Shown here in pieces: positions 31,101 to 38,072 of a stretch of DNA of 39,806 nt. This DNA comes from Desmonostoc muscorum FACHB-395 (GTDB taxonomy: Bacteria; Cyanobacteriota; Cyanobacteriia; Cyanobacteriales; Nostocaceae). Location: assembly GCF_014698035.1 (NCBI RefSeq), contig NZ_JACJSF010000073.1, positions 1 through 39,806 of the forward strand. The letters are read 5' to 3'. Below the pieces are notes generated by a model that saw only the letters and a program-made list of their open reading frames with translations, ran no database searches and was not told where the DNA came from. Position numbers and translations under genes: made by a program. Numbering within the stretch: the first letter of the stretch is position 1; each line of letters starts with the position of its first letter.

Positions 31101-32690
31101 ATTTAGGTCTAGTATTTGCAAGTTAGTTAGTTGACCAATTTCGCTTGGCAGACTGCTTAGTTGATTGGAATCGAGGTGTAGCGTTTGCAAGTTAGTTAGT
31201 TGACCAATTTCGCTTGGCAGACTGCTTAGTTGATTGGAATCGAGGTGTAGCGTTTGCAAGTTAGTTAGTTGACCAATTTCGCTTGGCAGACTGCTTAGTT
31301 GATTGGAATCGAGGTGTAGCGTTTGCAAGTTAGTTAGTTGACCAATTTCGCTTGGCAGACTGCTTAGTTGATTTTTATTTAGGTCTAGCGTTTGCAAGTT
31401 AGTCAGTTGACCAATTTCGCTTGGCAGACTGCTTAGTTGATTTTTATTTAGGTCTAGCTTTTGCAAGTTAGTCAGTTGACCAATTTCGCTTGGCAGACTG
31501 CTTAGTTGATTTTTATTTAGGTCTAGCGTTTGCAAGTTAGTCAGTTGACCAATTTCGCTTGGCAGACTACTTAGTTTATTGTTATTTAGGTCTAGCTTTT
31601 GCAAGTTAGTCAGTTGACCAATTTCAATGGGAAAACTGCTTAGTTGATTGTTATTTAGGTCTAGCTTTTGCAAGTTAGTCAGTTGACCAATTTCGCTTGG
31701 CAGACTACTTAGTTTATTGTTATTTAGGTCTAGCTTTTGCAAGTTAGTCAGTTGACCAATTTCAATGGGAAAACTGCTTAGTTGATTGTTATTTAGGTCT
31801 AGCTTTTGCAAGTTAGTCAGTTGACCAATTTCGCTTGGCAGACTACTTAGTTTATTGTTATTTAGGTCTAGCTTTTGCAAGTTAGTCAGTTGACCAATTT
31901 CAATGGGAAAACTGCTTAGTTGATTGTATTCAAGATTAAGCGTTTCTAAGTTAGTCAGTTGACCAATTTCAATGGGAAAACTGCTTAGTTGATTGTATTC
32001 AAGATTAAGCGTTTCTAAGTTAGTCAGTTGACCAATTTCGCTTGGCAGACTCCTTAGTTCATTGTATTCAAGATTAAGCGTTTGCAAATTAGTCAGTTGA
32101 CCAATTTCAATGGGAAAACTGCTTAATTTATTGCGTTCAATATTGAGCATTTGCAAGTTACTGAGGTTTCCAATTTCAATGGGAAAACTGCTTAATTTAT
32201 TGCGTTCAATATTGAGCATTTGCAAGTTACTGAGGTTTCCAATTTCAATGGGAAAACTGCTCAGTTGATTCATGTAAAGATGGAGCATTTGCAAGTTAGT
32301 GAGTTGACCAATTTCGCTTGGCAGACTGCTTAATTGATTGTTGTATAAGTAGAGTATTTCCAAGTTAGTGAGTTGACCAATCTCACTTGGCAAGCTGCTC
32401 AGTTGATTCATGTAAAGATGGAGCGTTTGCAAGTTAGTGAGTTGACCAATTTCATTTGGCAGGCTGCTTAGTTTATTGTTACTAAGATGGAGCGTTTGCA
32501 AGTTAGTGAGTTGACCAATTTCACTTGGCAGGCTGCTTAATTTATTGTCACTGAGATAAAGGAATTCCAAATTTGTAAGTTGTCCAATCTCAGGCGGTAA
32601 AGCAGTTAACTGGTTACTACAGAGGTCAAGTTCCGTTACACTCTCTGTTGCTGCTTGTTCAATCACCTGTAGCAGTTCTTCCTCGGTCAT
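28152..32690 (-). CDS. Roco protein fused to a CHAT protease: LRR-ROC-COR-CHAT (1512 aa)
   Basis: Residues about 20-640 contain some 26 leucine-rich repeats, mostly exactly 23 aa (LxLxxNQLSSLPSEIGQLTNLQ). Next is a Ras-like ROC GTPase: P-loop IIGEGGAGKTS (about 666-676), DFGGQE as the DxxG switch, and IIIKNEKQG where NKxD is usual. A COR dimerisation region occupies about 850-1140, including a CxxC-like CNCKKC. The C-terminal 330 residues form a CHAT domain with His in HFIGHG (about 1369) and Cys in LNSCQGA (about 1416), so sensor, switch and protease lie in one chain. It is related to LRRK2 in its ROC-COR part. A cell-death or defence role is inferred from the caspase fold; the ligand is unknown. 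The gene stands alone. Confidence 0.93.
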   Translation of the reverse strand: MTEEELLQVIEQAATESVTELDLCSNQLTALPPEIGQLTNLEFLYLSDNKLSSLPSEIGQLTNLQTLHLSNNKLSSLPNEIGQLTNLQTLHLYMNQLSSLPSEIGQLTNLEILYLYNNQLSSLPSEIGQLTNLQMLHLYMNQLSSFPIEIGNLSNLQMLNIERNKLSSFPIEIGNLSNLQMLNIERNKLSSFPIEIGQLTNLQTLNLEYNELRSLPSEIGQLTNLETLNLEYNQLSSFPIEIGQLTNLETLNLEYNQLSSFPIEIGQLTNLQKLDLNNNKLSSLPSEIGQLTNLQKLDLNNNQLSSFPIEIGQLTNLQKLDLNNNKLSSLPSEIGQLTNLQKLDLNNNQLSSFPIEIGQLTNLQKLDLNNNKLSSLPSEIGQLTNLQTLDLNKNQLSSLPSEIGQLTNLQKLDLNKNQLSSLPSEIGQLTNLQTLDLNKNQLSSLPSEIGQLTNLQTLHLDSNQLSSLPSEIGQLTNLQTLHLDSNQLSSLPSEIGQLTNLQTLHLDSNQLSSLPSEIGQLTNLQILDLNNNQRSSLPSEIGQILNLQKLFIENTQQRNNTTFLRKNWKNTNFSNSIFDGNKISILPREIGQLTNLKRLLIEGNQLSSLPSEIKQLRNLKILRLQQNPLPIPPEILELNDVNEIIDFYFRVQDPAETEPFYEAKFLIIGEGGAGKTSLAKKIENENYELQSDEESTQGIDVIQWHFTQPNGKEFRVNIWDFGGQEIYHQTHQFFLTERSLYALVIDTRQENTDFYWWLKVVELLSDNSPVIIIKNEKQGRQCEVNERQLRGEFTNLKEVLVTNLADNRGLAEIKDTIQLYMSKLTHIGTPLPKLWVKVRVAIENYPRNYISLEEYCRLCRVNNLTDPQDMLRLSRYLHDLGVCLHFQDDPTLKHYVILKPEWGTVAVYKVLDNSTVKKNLGCFTKENLKDIWQEVEYAEMRDELLQLMMRFKLCYPIPNRHDHYIAPQLLDLNQPEYSWETSNNLILRYKYEFMPKGVLTRFIVETHPWVEQQKLVWRTGVVLNKDQTRAEIIEQYNQKEIKIRVTGNRKKELLAVVTHELEKIHQSFERLQYHTLVPCNCKKCEGSPKPYSYPLENLHKRLKAGRYQIECDNSYEMVDVRKLIDDVNLQPLGAEQELNPGSVILQQELSKDRDKSFKNQTIMNYHDFQILVTEDSTIRASSEQGEESGKLQLDRNAIELALGLMESRQTNAKLLKGVGSQLYQALFPTKIHGQLRATIAGAQADGYEVRLRLVFKSAELAALPWEFLYDEATNTFLANNTQTVLSRYIDVPLQKRDLKAASLPLKILLVISSPTNLPQLDVLEEERLIREALAKHIDAGQIELDVLQEATIRNINQKLREKPYNVFHFIGHGVFENHKGSIALVDTDGKNKLLNEEDFANFFLGNRSLGLAVLNSCQGAAVSSQQVFAGIAPNLVRRGIPAVVAMQYSILDTTAKLFADEFYRTLALGWPVDAAIQTTRNAISIEVGVEKPDFGTPVLYMRAKDGIILSGL
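30830..32640 (-). repeat. 69-bp tandem LRR-coding array with higher-order repeats
   Basis: Most units are exactly 69 bp and nearly identical in DNA. Three consecutive units near 31150-31360 (TLHLDSNQLSSLP) appear identical. A two-unit, 138-bp block (NNNKLSSLPSE / NNNQLSSFPIE) repeats about three times near 31560-31900. This indicates recent expansion by slippage or unequal recombination. Confidence 0.88.
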
Positions 32691-32881
32691 GAGCTATTAC
32701 TGAGATATGATAACAATATTCTAGATTACAAAAATCATCTAAGTAGGTAGCTCTTTCCCTTAACTAGAGTAATTGCAACTTTCAACGCTCTTGGCGGATG
32801 CTGTTAGTTCCCAATATTTGAATAGTTTACTTTCAAGCCTAATACCCTGCCAGCCAATGACATTAGTGAATTAAAATCCAC

Positions 32882-33520
32882 TTAAAAAGGCTGCTCCCAC
32901 TGCCAATCAAAATGCTCAAACCGCCTGGGGTTCTCCGCCGTGTACCGCACAGTATTTTGAATCTGCTTATGCCCCAAGTAACTCTGTATATCCCTAGTTG
33001 AGCGATTCTGCTCTGCCAAAAAATAACCGCAACTGTGCCGAAACATGTGCGGATGCACCTTAATCTGCAATCCGGCTTTTTCCGCGGCACGTTTCACAAT
33101 TTTCTCAATCCCATCCACAGAAAGCGACTTCCCCCTCTCATTTGGGAAAACAAAATAACTATTGGCATAAATCCGCTTTAGCTGCCCCAACAAATCCACT
33201 TCATCCTGTTGCATCGGGTGATTCCCACTTTGACTCCCCTTGAGCCGCTTGATATAGATCACCTTTCGCTCTAACATGACTGCATCCCATTTCATCGTCG
33301 CTGCCTCCCCCGGTCGCAGCCCATGCCGAAATGACAGCAGTAGCAACGCCGGATCTCTAACCCTATGCCGACCCCGCTCCCCCGCCGCCTTAATCAAAAT
33401 TTTCATCTCCTCCCAGGTCAAATACTCCCGGCTCCGATATTCATCATTATTCAAGCGCCGAAACAAAGGGTTCATTCTACTACTGTCCGATAAATAGTCC
33501 ATAAATCCGACAGTATTCAT
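32882..33520 (-). CDS. Short tyrosine recombinase (212 aa)
   Basis: Site-specific recombinase of the XerC/D-phage integrase fold. All catalytic residues are visible: Arg69 (FRHGLRPGEA), Lys94 (RLKGSQSG), His158-x-x-Arg161 (HPHMFRHSCG), His184 (YLGHKQ) and the nucleophile Tyr193 (VRYTAENP). The chain is shorter than standard integrases (about 300 aa or more): only about 30 residues precede the catalytic domain, so most of the core-binding domain is missing. Resolution of plasmid multimers is the likely job. Tandem palindromes at 33643-33685, upstream of the gene, are a possible target or operator. Confidence 0.9.
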   Translation of the reverse strand: MNTVGFMDYLSDSSRMNPLFRRLNNDEYRSREYLTWEEMKILIKAAGERGRHRVRDPALLLLSFRHGLRPGEAATMKWDAVMLERKVIYIKRLKGSQSGNHPMQQDEVDLLGQLKRIYANSYFVFPNERGKSLSVDGIEKIVKRAAEKAGLQIKVHPHMFRHSCGYFLAEQNRSTRDIQSYLGHKQIQNTVRYTAENPRRFEHFDWQWEQPF

Positions 33521-33642
33521 TCTCCCAAATACCTGCTACTTCGTGAACCACCCACCTCAATTAAGTCACGCTTATCATTCATCTGCCAAAAAACTCTCTA
33601 CAGAGAGCGATTGATAAAGCTGGCTTATATATAGTGGTCAGA

Positions 33643-33685
33643 CACCCCGTGATATCAATCCTGATATCAGTTGCGTGCTGGGGTG
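33643..33685. promoter_or_regulatory. Tandem TGATATCA palindromes nested in a CACCCC/GGGGTG repeat
   Basis: TGATATCA occurs at 33650-33657 and 33662-33669, spaced 12 bp, so the pair is at once a direct and an inverted repeat. CACCCC (33643-33648) and GGGGTG (33680-33685) flank it. It lies about 125 bp upstream of the recombinase start, beside an AT-rich TATATATA stretch. Recombinase binding site or operator; inference only. Confidence 0.45.
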
Positions 33686-33771
33686 AAAGCTTGGTTCTAT
33701 AGAAGTTAGAATGAGAAACCATAAATAACTTCCTTAACCAAACCGTATTGTCGGGTGTAGCATAACTCTTG

Positions 33772-34188
33772 CTACTTAGAAGCCAAAAATTCTTGAACAG
33801 TCAGAATTTCAATGCCCCTCCAGGGGTTTAGGACTAGCAAATCATCATCTCCGGTAACAATACACTCTGCTTGACCACTGAGTGCTAATTCCAAATATTT
33901 GTTATCTTTTGGATCTCGGCATTCATTAATCTGCTCAGTCACGTCAATAAACTGAGCGTTTTCTGTTAAATCTTCTAGAAATTCTTGCCGCCTTTCTTTG
34001 GTGAGATATCTATCAAATTTGGGACGATATAAAACCGATTATAACTCCGATAAGACAGAACTTGATAATACGATAACGCCAATAACAGTAGCTTTCACTA
34101 ATGCCTGACGTGGCTTGCTTTGACTAAACAAAAATGCACTAATCAGCACATTCGTATCAAATACGAACCGTCGATTATTCGTCATCAT
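33772..34188 (-). pseudogene. PIN-family toxin gene interrupted by one in-frame stop codon
   Basis: Reading from ATG 34188, the frame codes MMTNNRRFVFDTNVLISAF...SSVLSEL, meets TAA (34039-34041), and continues in the same frame as SVLYRPKFDRYLTKERRQEFLEDL...CRDPKDNKYLELALSGQAECIVTGDDDLL to TAG at 33772-33774. The PIN motifs FDTNVL, the SEL, DPKDNKYLELA and TGDDDLL all remain. One nonsense codon, with no frame change, therefore separates a dead from a live toxin. The start overlaps the end of the intact antitoxin gene. Confidence 0.85.
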
Positions 34189-34423
34189 TCAAAATCGATT
34201 CTAAGATTTCAGGCGTTAATCCTCGCTCTTGTGCTTCAAGGCTAGCTTTATCCATCGTGTTTCTTAAACGTGCAATCGCCTCAAGTCTTGGAGTTGTAAA
34301 TTGAGACTGCATAATTGCCGCAATCTTAAGTTGCAATTGTTCCCGTTCTTCTTCAGTGGCATTGCGGTATGCCTCTGCTACCAAGGAGGGAACTTTGATG
34401 GTAATTTCTTCTTTAGTAATCAT
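34175..34423 (-). CDS. Antitoxin of the interrupted PIN pair (82 aa)
   Basis: Intact small protein: MITKEEITIKVPSLVAEAYRNATEEEREQLQLKIAAIMQ, then a helical tail ending NDDE. The frame is open to 34450, but ATG 34423 is the common start of this family. It begins with a short beta-strand (EEITIKVP) that could form a ribbon-helix-helix or AbrB-like dimer. The overlap with the toxin start is kept. It has outlived its toxin, perhaps because it neutralises a related toxin elsewhere. Confidence 0.7.
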   Translation of the reverse strand: MITKEEITIKVPSLVAEAYRNATEEEREQLQLKIAAIMQSQFTTPRLEAIARLRNTMDKASLEAQERGLTPEILESILNDDE

Positions 34424-34504
34424 GGCCTGTTCGCTTCCATAATTTCTCATCTTTCATCATGTTACTTCCTTGGCTCAAGAAATTGACGGATTAAATAAGT
34501 TGCA

Positions 34505-34567
34505 GGTGCTTGACCTCAGACGCACATCGCCACTGCGTGGCTCGTTTGCCTCTTCCGGTCAAGCACC
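34505..34567. repeat. Inverted repeat with 11-bp perfect arms
   Basis: GGTGCTTGACC (34505-34515) is the reverse complement of 34557-34567; with one mismatch the arms reach 14 bp. The interior holds CGCCACTGCGTGGC, a second small palindrome. The surrounding 34451-34621 has no gene. A small non-autonomous element or a recombination site are possible. Confidence 0.5.
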
Positions 34568-34621
34568 CGCTTAATAAATAATTGCTGAAGGGGCGAATAA
34601 TCCTAGTTTAAAAAAGTATAG

Positions 34622-34828
34622 TCAAAGATAAGAATCCACAAGTTTCCCCTGAGTTGACCACTTCTCATCTAGAAGGCGACAAGCGACATAAACAACATTT
34701 TGAGGATTGCGCTTGTGTCTTCCATTCGTACCCCAAGAACGGACGGTATAATCACCTTGATAACCTAAAACAAGTGCTAGCTCGTCGTAAGTTAACTGCC
34801 ATTTTTTCTTAAATTCTATTGGGTGCAT
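34622..34828 (-). CDS. Small HTH-like protein, copy 2 of a tandem pair (68 aa)
   Basis: MHPIEFKKKWQLTYDELALVLGYQGDYTVRSW...RNPQNVVYVACRLLDEKW. The pattern (LTYDELALVLGY, then TVRSW, then VVYVACRLLDEKW) suggests a short XRE-like helix-turn-helix with an insert rich in basic residues (NGRHKRNP). The chosen ATG at 34828 matches the paralog start; an upstream GTG (34837) is in frame. About 80% identical by eye to the next gene. Probably a DNA-binding regulator of the upstream cluster. Confidence 0.7.
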   Translation of the reverse strand: MHPIEFKKKWQLTYDELALVLGYQGDYTVRSWGTNGRHKRNPQNVVYVACRLLDEKWSTQGKLVDSYL

Positions 34829-34879
34829 AGTATTCACCTATTTCAAGTAATTAATTAGCAGAGACGCAAAGAGAAATTA

Positions 34880-35086
34880 TCAAAGGTAAGAATCTATAAC
34901 TTTCCCCTCAGCTGACCATTTTTCATCTAGAAGGCGACAAGCAACATAAACAACTTTTTGAGGATTGCGCTTGTGCCCTCCATTTATCCCCCAACAACGG
35001 ACAGTGAAATCATTTTCGTAACCCAGGACAAGTGCTAGATCGTTATAAGTTAATTGCCACTTTTTCTTAAATTCTATTGGGTGCAT
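34880..35086 (-). CDS. Small HTH-like protein, copy 1 of a tandem pair (68 aa)
   Basis: Paralog of the gene at 34622: MHPIEFKKKWQLTYNDLALVLGYENDFTVRCW...RNPQKVVYVACRLLDEKW. GAGGAA lies about 10 bases before the ATG, which fixes the start; the frame is open further to 35119. The two genes arose by tandem duplication of about 260 bp. It follows the membrane ATPase gene by 69 bases on the same strand, so it may be the last part of that transcript, or its own unit. Confidence 0.72.
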   Translation of the reverse strand: MHPIEFKKKWQLTYNDLALVLGYENDFTVRCWGINGGHKRNPQKVVYVACRLLDEKWSAEGKVIDSYL

Positions 35087-35155
35087 AAATGTAAATTCCT
35101 CACTATTTTTAATCAACAAAGTTTTCCGGTTTTGTGACTCACGAGAAATATTTCT

Positions 35156-36610
35156 CTAACGAGCGCTAATAAATCTGAGTAAGCTATCAGGATAAAACCA
35201 GTCTGGAACTGTGACGCGCTTCGATTCAATTAGATTTCCGTCGTCATCATAAAGACCACTAATTTCAGCATGGTTTAGAGGTACGCGACCGTTCTTTGAC
35301 TTGCGCTTGATTTGGATAGTTTCGCTTTGCCTTAAATCATTAAACCCCTCAGCATTGCCACTGGCGGCATTAGTAAAAGCATGAGAAATACAAACTAGAT
35401 ATTCGGCAGCCTTGCGAACGTCAGTAAGTGAATGTCTCACAAATCTTTTGACTGATTCTTTACAATCATCTTGCAGAGAAAGCTGTGTTAATTCATCCCA
35501 AAGTGTTTGAATAGGGGTGTCGTTTTCTGTGCGGTCGCTCCAACGTTGAACAGCTTCATCCATTGCCTCACCAATAGCTAAATAATCGTTACGTTCGCCA
35601 ATTAATTCCGGCTCTAAAGGTATCAACAGCTTCCAAGCTTTAGCTCTGTTCTTATGTCCATGAGCGTCAACGATTGATGTAATATTCCAATCAAAAATCG
35701 CCTTCCTGCACATAACAATTGATGCAGCAAAACTGCTTTTACCACTGCCTTGCCCTCCCAGCACCCAAACTGGTTTTGTGGACTCGATGACATCCCATAG
35801 CCAGCCGCCCTCATGATTTTTTAAAAGTTGAACTAATTCTTGGGCGCTCGTGCCTTGTGGAGCCTTAACTTTTTCACTACTGTGATTGATGTTTTCCGCG
35901 TCCGCTTTGCGCTTGTCTCTTCTGTTTTCAGCAATGGATTTATCAGCTACAGAGTCAGCAACCACGAACTGTTTTTTAGTATTGCTAAACTGTAAATCTT
36001 CAAGCTCGGACTGACGCTGATACTGTTGCTGTAATTCCTCAAGAGAGATATAGCGTTCTTGGACTAACAAATTATCAGCGCGTCTGTCGATGTCCTTTTT
36101 ATGCTTGTCTTTAATGCGCTCTGATTCATGTGACTGCAAATCGCGCTCAGTCCTAGTAACTAAGCCTTGGCGCTTGATTGACGTTTTGAAGGACTCCAAA
36201 CGTTGAAAAATTGACTCGTTATCAATCTCATCTTTGGCAGCCCAGCAATAATAACCCATCCAGACAAAAGCAGGCGCGACTAATAACCACAGACTTGGAT
36301 TCTCCGATGGAGCCAAATCTGACGTAATGAAAGCACCGTCAGGGAGAGATACAACATCATTAAACTGTCGTGACTTCCAAACTTCTGTTAGCAATCTGTA
36401 CTTGAAACGGCAGTATTTATTATCAAGTGCCGATTGTGATTTTGCGGGTTTGTTATAGTACTTAATTGTCCGTTTATTCGCGGTAGTAGGACAAAAGCGC
36501 ACTTGAGTAAATTGATAAGGGTGCGGTGTCTGCCCATAGTAATAAGCGCTGAAAAGCCCCAGAAGTAAAGCTGTGATAGCACCAACTTTTAGTAGGGATT
36601 GAGCTTTCAT
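35156..36610 (-). CDS. Membrane-anchored P-loop ATPase, FtsK/HerA/VirD4-like (484 aa)
   Basis: Two N-terminal membrane helices (about residues 8-25 and 106-123) enclose an 80-residue outer loop with two cysteines (40, 67). Residues about 130-245 are charged and helical, probably coiled coil. The ATPase domain has Walker A VLGGQGSGKSSFA (284-296), a HerA/FtsK-like strand SIVDAHGHKNRAKAW (about 312), Walker B IQTLWDELTQL (Asp372-Glu373), and a YLVCISHAFTN sensor strand (about 400). Two N-terminal helices plus a cytosolic DNA-pump-like motor is the architecture of type IV coupling proteins, but the protein is shorter and its family is not recognised. It may link the relaxosome to a host secretion system or serve a cluster-specific DNA-moving complex. 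ATGA overlaps the upstream gene. Confidence 0.75.
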   Translation of the reverse strand: MKAQSLLKVGAITALLLGLFSAYYYGQTPHPYQFTQVRFCPTTANKRTIKYYNKPAKSQSALDNKYCRFKYRLLTEVWKSRQFNDVVSLPDGAFITSDLAPSENPSLWLLVAPAFVWMGYYCWAAKDEIDNESIFQRLESFKTSIKRQGLVTRTERDLQSHESERIKDKHKKDIDRRADNLLVQERYISLEELQQQYQRQSELEDLQFSNTKKQFVVADSVADKSIAENRRDKRKADAENINHSSEKVKAPQGTSAQELVQLLKNHEGGWLWDVIESTKPVWVLGGQGSGKSSFAASIVMCRKAIFDWNITSIVDAHGHKNRAKAWKLLIPLEPELIGERNDYLAIGEAMDEAVQRWSDRTENDTPIQTLWDELTQLSLQDDCKESVKRFVRHSLTDVRKAAEYLVCISHAFTNAASGNAEGFNDLRQSETIQIKRKSKNGRVPLNHAEISGLYDDDGNLIESKRVTVPDWFYPDSLLRFISAR

Positions 36611-37188
36611 GACTTGGATTTGTGGATGCCGTAAACAACACTGCCTGCCACTAATGCACCCACCACAAACACAATAGTTTTGTCTGATTCTGGCAGACGG
36701 TTAAAGTCTTCTACAGTTGCTTTGATGTTGTCGTAAGTCTTGTGGGAGTTCTGCAAAGTCGTGTAAAAATCGCCGATAGCAGTCCACAAAATGAAACATC
36801 CAAATATTGTTTGAAAGAGAAATTTTATCGCCTTGTCCATGTCCGTAAAAACCCATCCTTCAGGAGACTTATTTACGGTGAACTCCAATAAATCACGATT
36901 AACTATTTGATTAATTCCCAACACAATAGCGACCGCAGGCATTAGCCCCACCGAGCCTGTAGCTATTACTAAATACTTGGCCAAGCAATAGGAAGTAACA
37001 CCCCAGCCGCAAGATTCAATGCCTTTGAGAACAGCGCGACTACGGTTAAGCTTTTCAATTTCCTTGGCTTTAAATCTTTTAATAGCTTCTTGTTCATCTT
37101 GGGTAAATGGAGTATCAGGATAATCTTGATAATCGAGTGATTGTTCGGTGTCCCCGTCTTGCAATTCGGTGTCAAGTTCATCTAACAT
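36607..37188 (-). CDS. Hypothetical multi-spanning membrane protein (193 aa)
   Basis: Not recognised. The first 50 residues are acidic (DELDTELQDGDTEQSLDYQDYPD). Hydrophobic segments follow at about 62-95 (long enough for one or two helices), 121-140 and 169-187, separated by charged loops. Its stop overlaps the start of the membrane ATPase by 4 bases, so the two are made together and may form one complex. A hairpin (37213-37240) lies just before its ribosome-binding region. Confidence 0.72.
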   Translation of the reverse strand: MLDELDTELQDGDTEQSLDYQDYPDTPFTQDEQEAIKRFKAKEIEKLNRSRAVLKGIESCGWGVTSYCLAKYLVIATGSVGLMPAVAIVLGINQIVNRDLLEFTVNKSPEGWVFTDMDKAIKFLFQTIFGCFILWTAIGDFYTTLQNSHKTYDNIKATVEDFNRLPESDKTIVFVVGALVAGSVVYGIHKSKS

Positions 37189-37212
37189 TGTTCTTATGAC
37201 AAATTTTGACTT

Positions 37213-37240
37213 CCCCTACTGAGCGGTAACTTAGTAGGGG
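37213..37240. promoter_or_regulatory. Intercistronic hairpin within the unknown gene cluster
   Basis: CCCCTACT (37213-37220) pairs with AGTAGGGG (37233-37240) around a 12-base loop. It sits between the stop of the 215-aa gene and the start of the 193-aa gene. On the minus strand no U-tract follows; on the plus strand ATTTTT does. It may attenuate, process or insulate the transcript between the first and last genes of the cluster. Confidence 0.5.
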
Positions 37241-37255
37241 ATTTTTAGATGCTAA

Positions 37256-37903
37256 TTACTCGAAAATCGTAGAAACAGCAGTACGGAACGCTTGCACTAA
37301 TTTGTTAGTGGTGAATGACTTACGAGGCACTAAATCAAGGTCTGAGCTTTCGCCATAAGTCAATAGATGTTTTGCCTTTTCCGTCTCATAAGTTCTGTCA
37401 GCGTCTAACTGTGCCTTTACAGGTCGGGCTAACTGGGATTTAGAAGCTGCCAGATGGTCAACCTTACTCATGTGATAGTCGATGTAAGCCTTGAGCTTAA
37501 CTAGGTCGATGCTCTCTCTGTAGCGCTGATTCTCTAGTGTGCGGTCGCTGGCCAGTTTCAATCCGATTTCTGAGCGTTCGTGACCATACTTTAAATTTGC
37601 GATCGTCAAATCAGCACTGGCTTTATCAATGGCAATACCAGACGCACCAGCTTGCTTGTAAATCTCTGCTAGTCCTTTGTTGTACTCCTCAGTGCCCTTG
37701 ATGAACGCTGACAGGTTATCTGTGATGTAGGGCATGATGGTTAAGATGCGCTCACCTTCGTTACCCATTTCCCCTACTTTGGTCAGTGCGGCATCGTCAC
37801 CATTGATGCAACCCATGATTAAGCTGTCTGCAACGCCTAATTTCTCAGCCCTCGCCTTCAGCTTTTTACCATGCTTGCCGACCAAATTCTTGATATGTTT
37901 CAC
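37256..37903 (-). CDS. Hypothetical helical protein (215 aa)
   Basis: Not recognised. The frame is open to 37996, but GTG 37903 is chosen because AGGAGT lies 8 bases upstream and the extra residues (Cys/Trp-rich) look non-coding. The protein starts MKHIKNLVGKHGKKLKARAEKLG, is soluble, and looks mainly helical with probable coiled coil around residues 60-165 (IDKASADLTIANLKYGHERS, later RYRESIDLVKLKAYIDYHMS). The gene overlaps a small membrane-protein frame at its 5' end. Confidence 0.72.
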   Translation of the reverse strand: MKHIKNLVGKHGKKLKARAEKLGVADSLIMGCINGDDAALTKVGEMGNEGERILTIMPYITDNLSAFIKGTEEYNKGLAEIYKQAGASGIAIDKASADLTIANLKYGHERSEIGLKLASDRTLENQRYRESIDLVKLKAYIDYHMSKVDHLAASKSQLARPVKAQLDADRTYETEKAKHLLTYGESSDLDLVPRKSFTTNKLVQAFRTAVSTIFE

Positions 37904-38072
37904 GTTTTTGACTCCTGTATGTGCAACATTCTTTGATAAACCATTGAGACAGGGGGGCCAGCAGTGCAATGAGCAACGGTATCCCCACAAGCCCAATCAA
38001 CAAATGTTTGTAAGTGAGCTTGCCTCCGGGCTTAATCGATGATTCCGGCGAAAGATAACGCGAGGTCTGCAA
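37866..38072 (-). CDS. Small single-span membrane protein, start uncertain (up to 68 aa)
   Basis: A frame bridging the otherwise empty 130 bp between its neighbours. It codes one clear membrane helix (HLLIGLVGIPLLIALLAPLS) followed by a basic tail (YRSQKRETYQEFGRQ). No ATG is in frame: TTG 38072 is the longest start and TTG 38003 lies just before the helix. GGAGG at 38023-38027 has no start codon at ideal distance. It overlaps the 3' end of the 216-aa gene and the 5' end of the 215-aa gene. The tight packing favours a real gene; the missing start argues against. Confidence 0.45.
   Translation of the reverse strand: MQTSRYLSPESSIKPGGKLTYKHLLIGLVGIPLLIALLAPLSQWFIKECCTYRSQKRETYQEFGRQAW

Noticed and set aside
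30830..32640. CRISPR-like or satellite interpretation of the 69-bp repeat array
   Set aside because: The array is fully coding in one frame as leucine-rich repeats; there are no repeat-spacer alternation and no cas genes.
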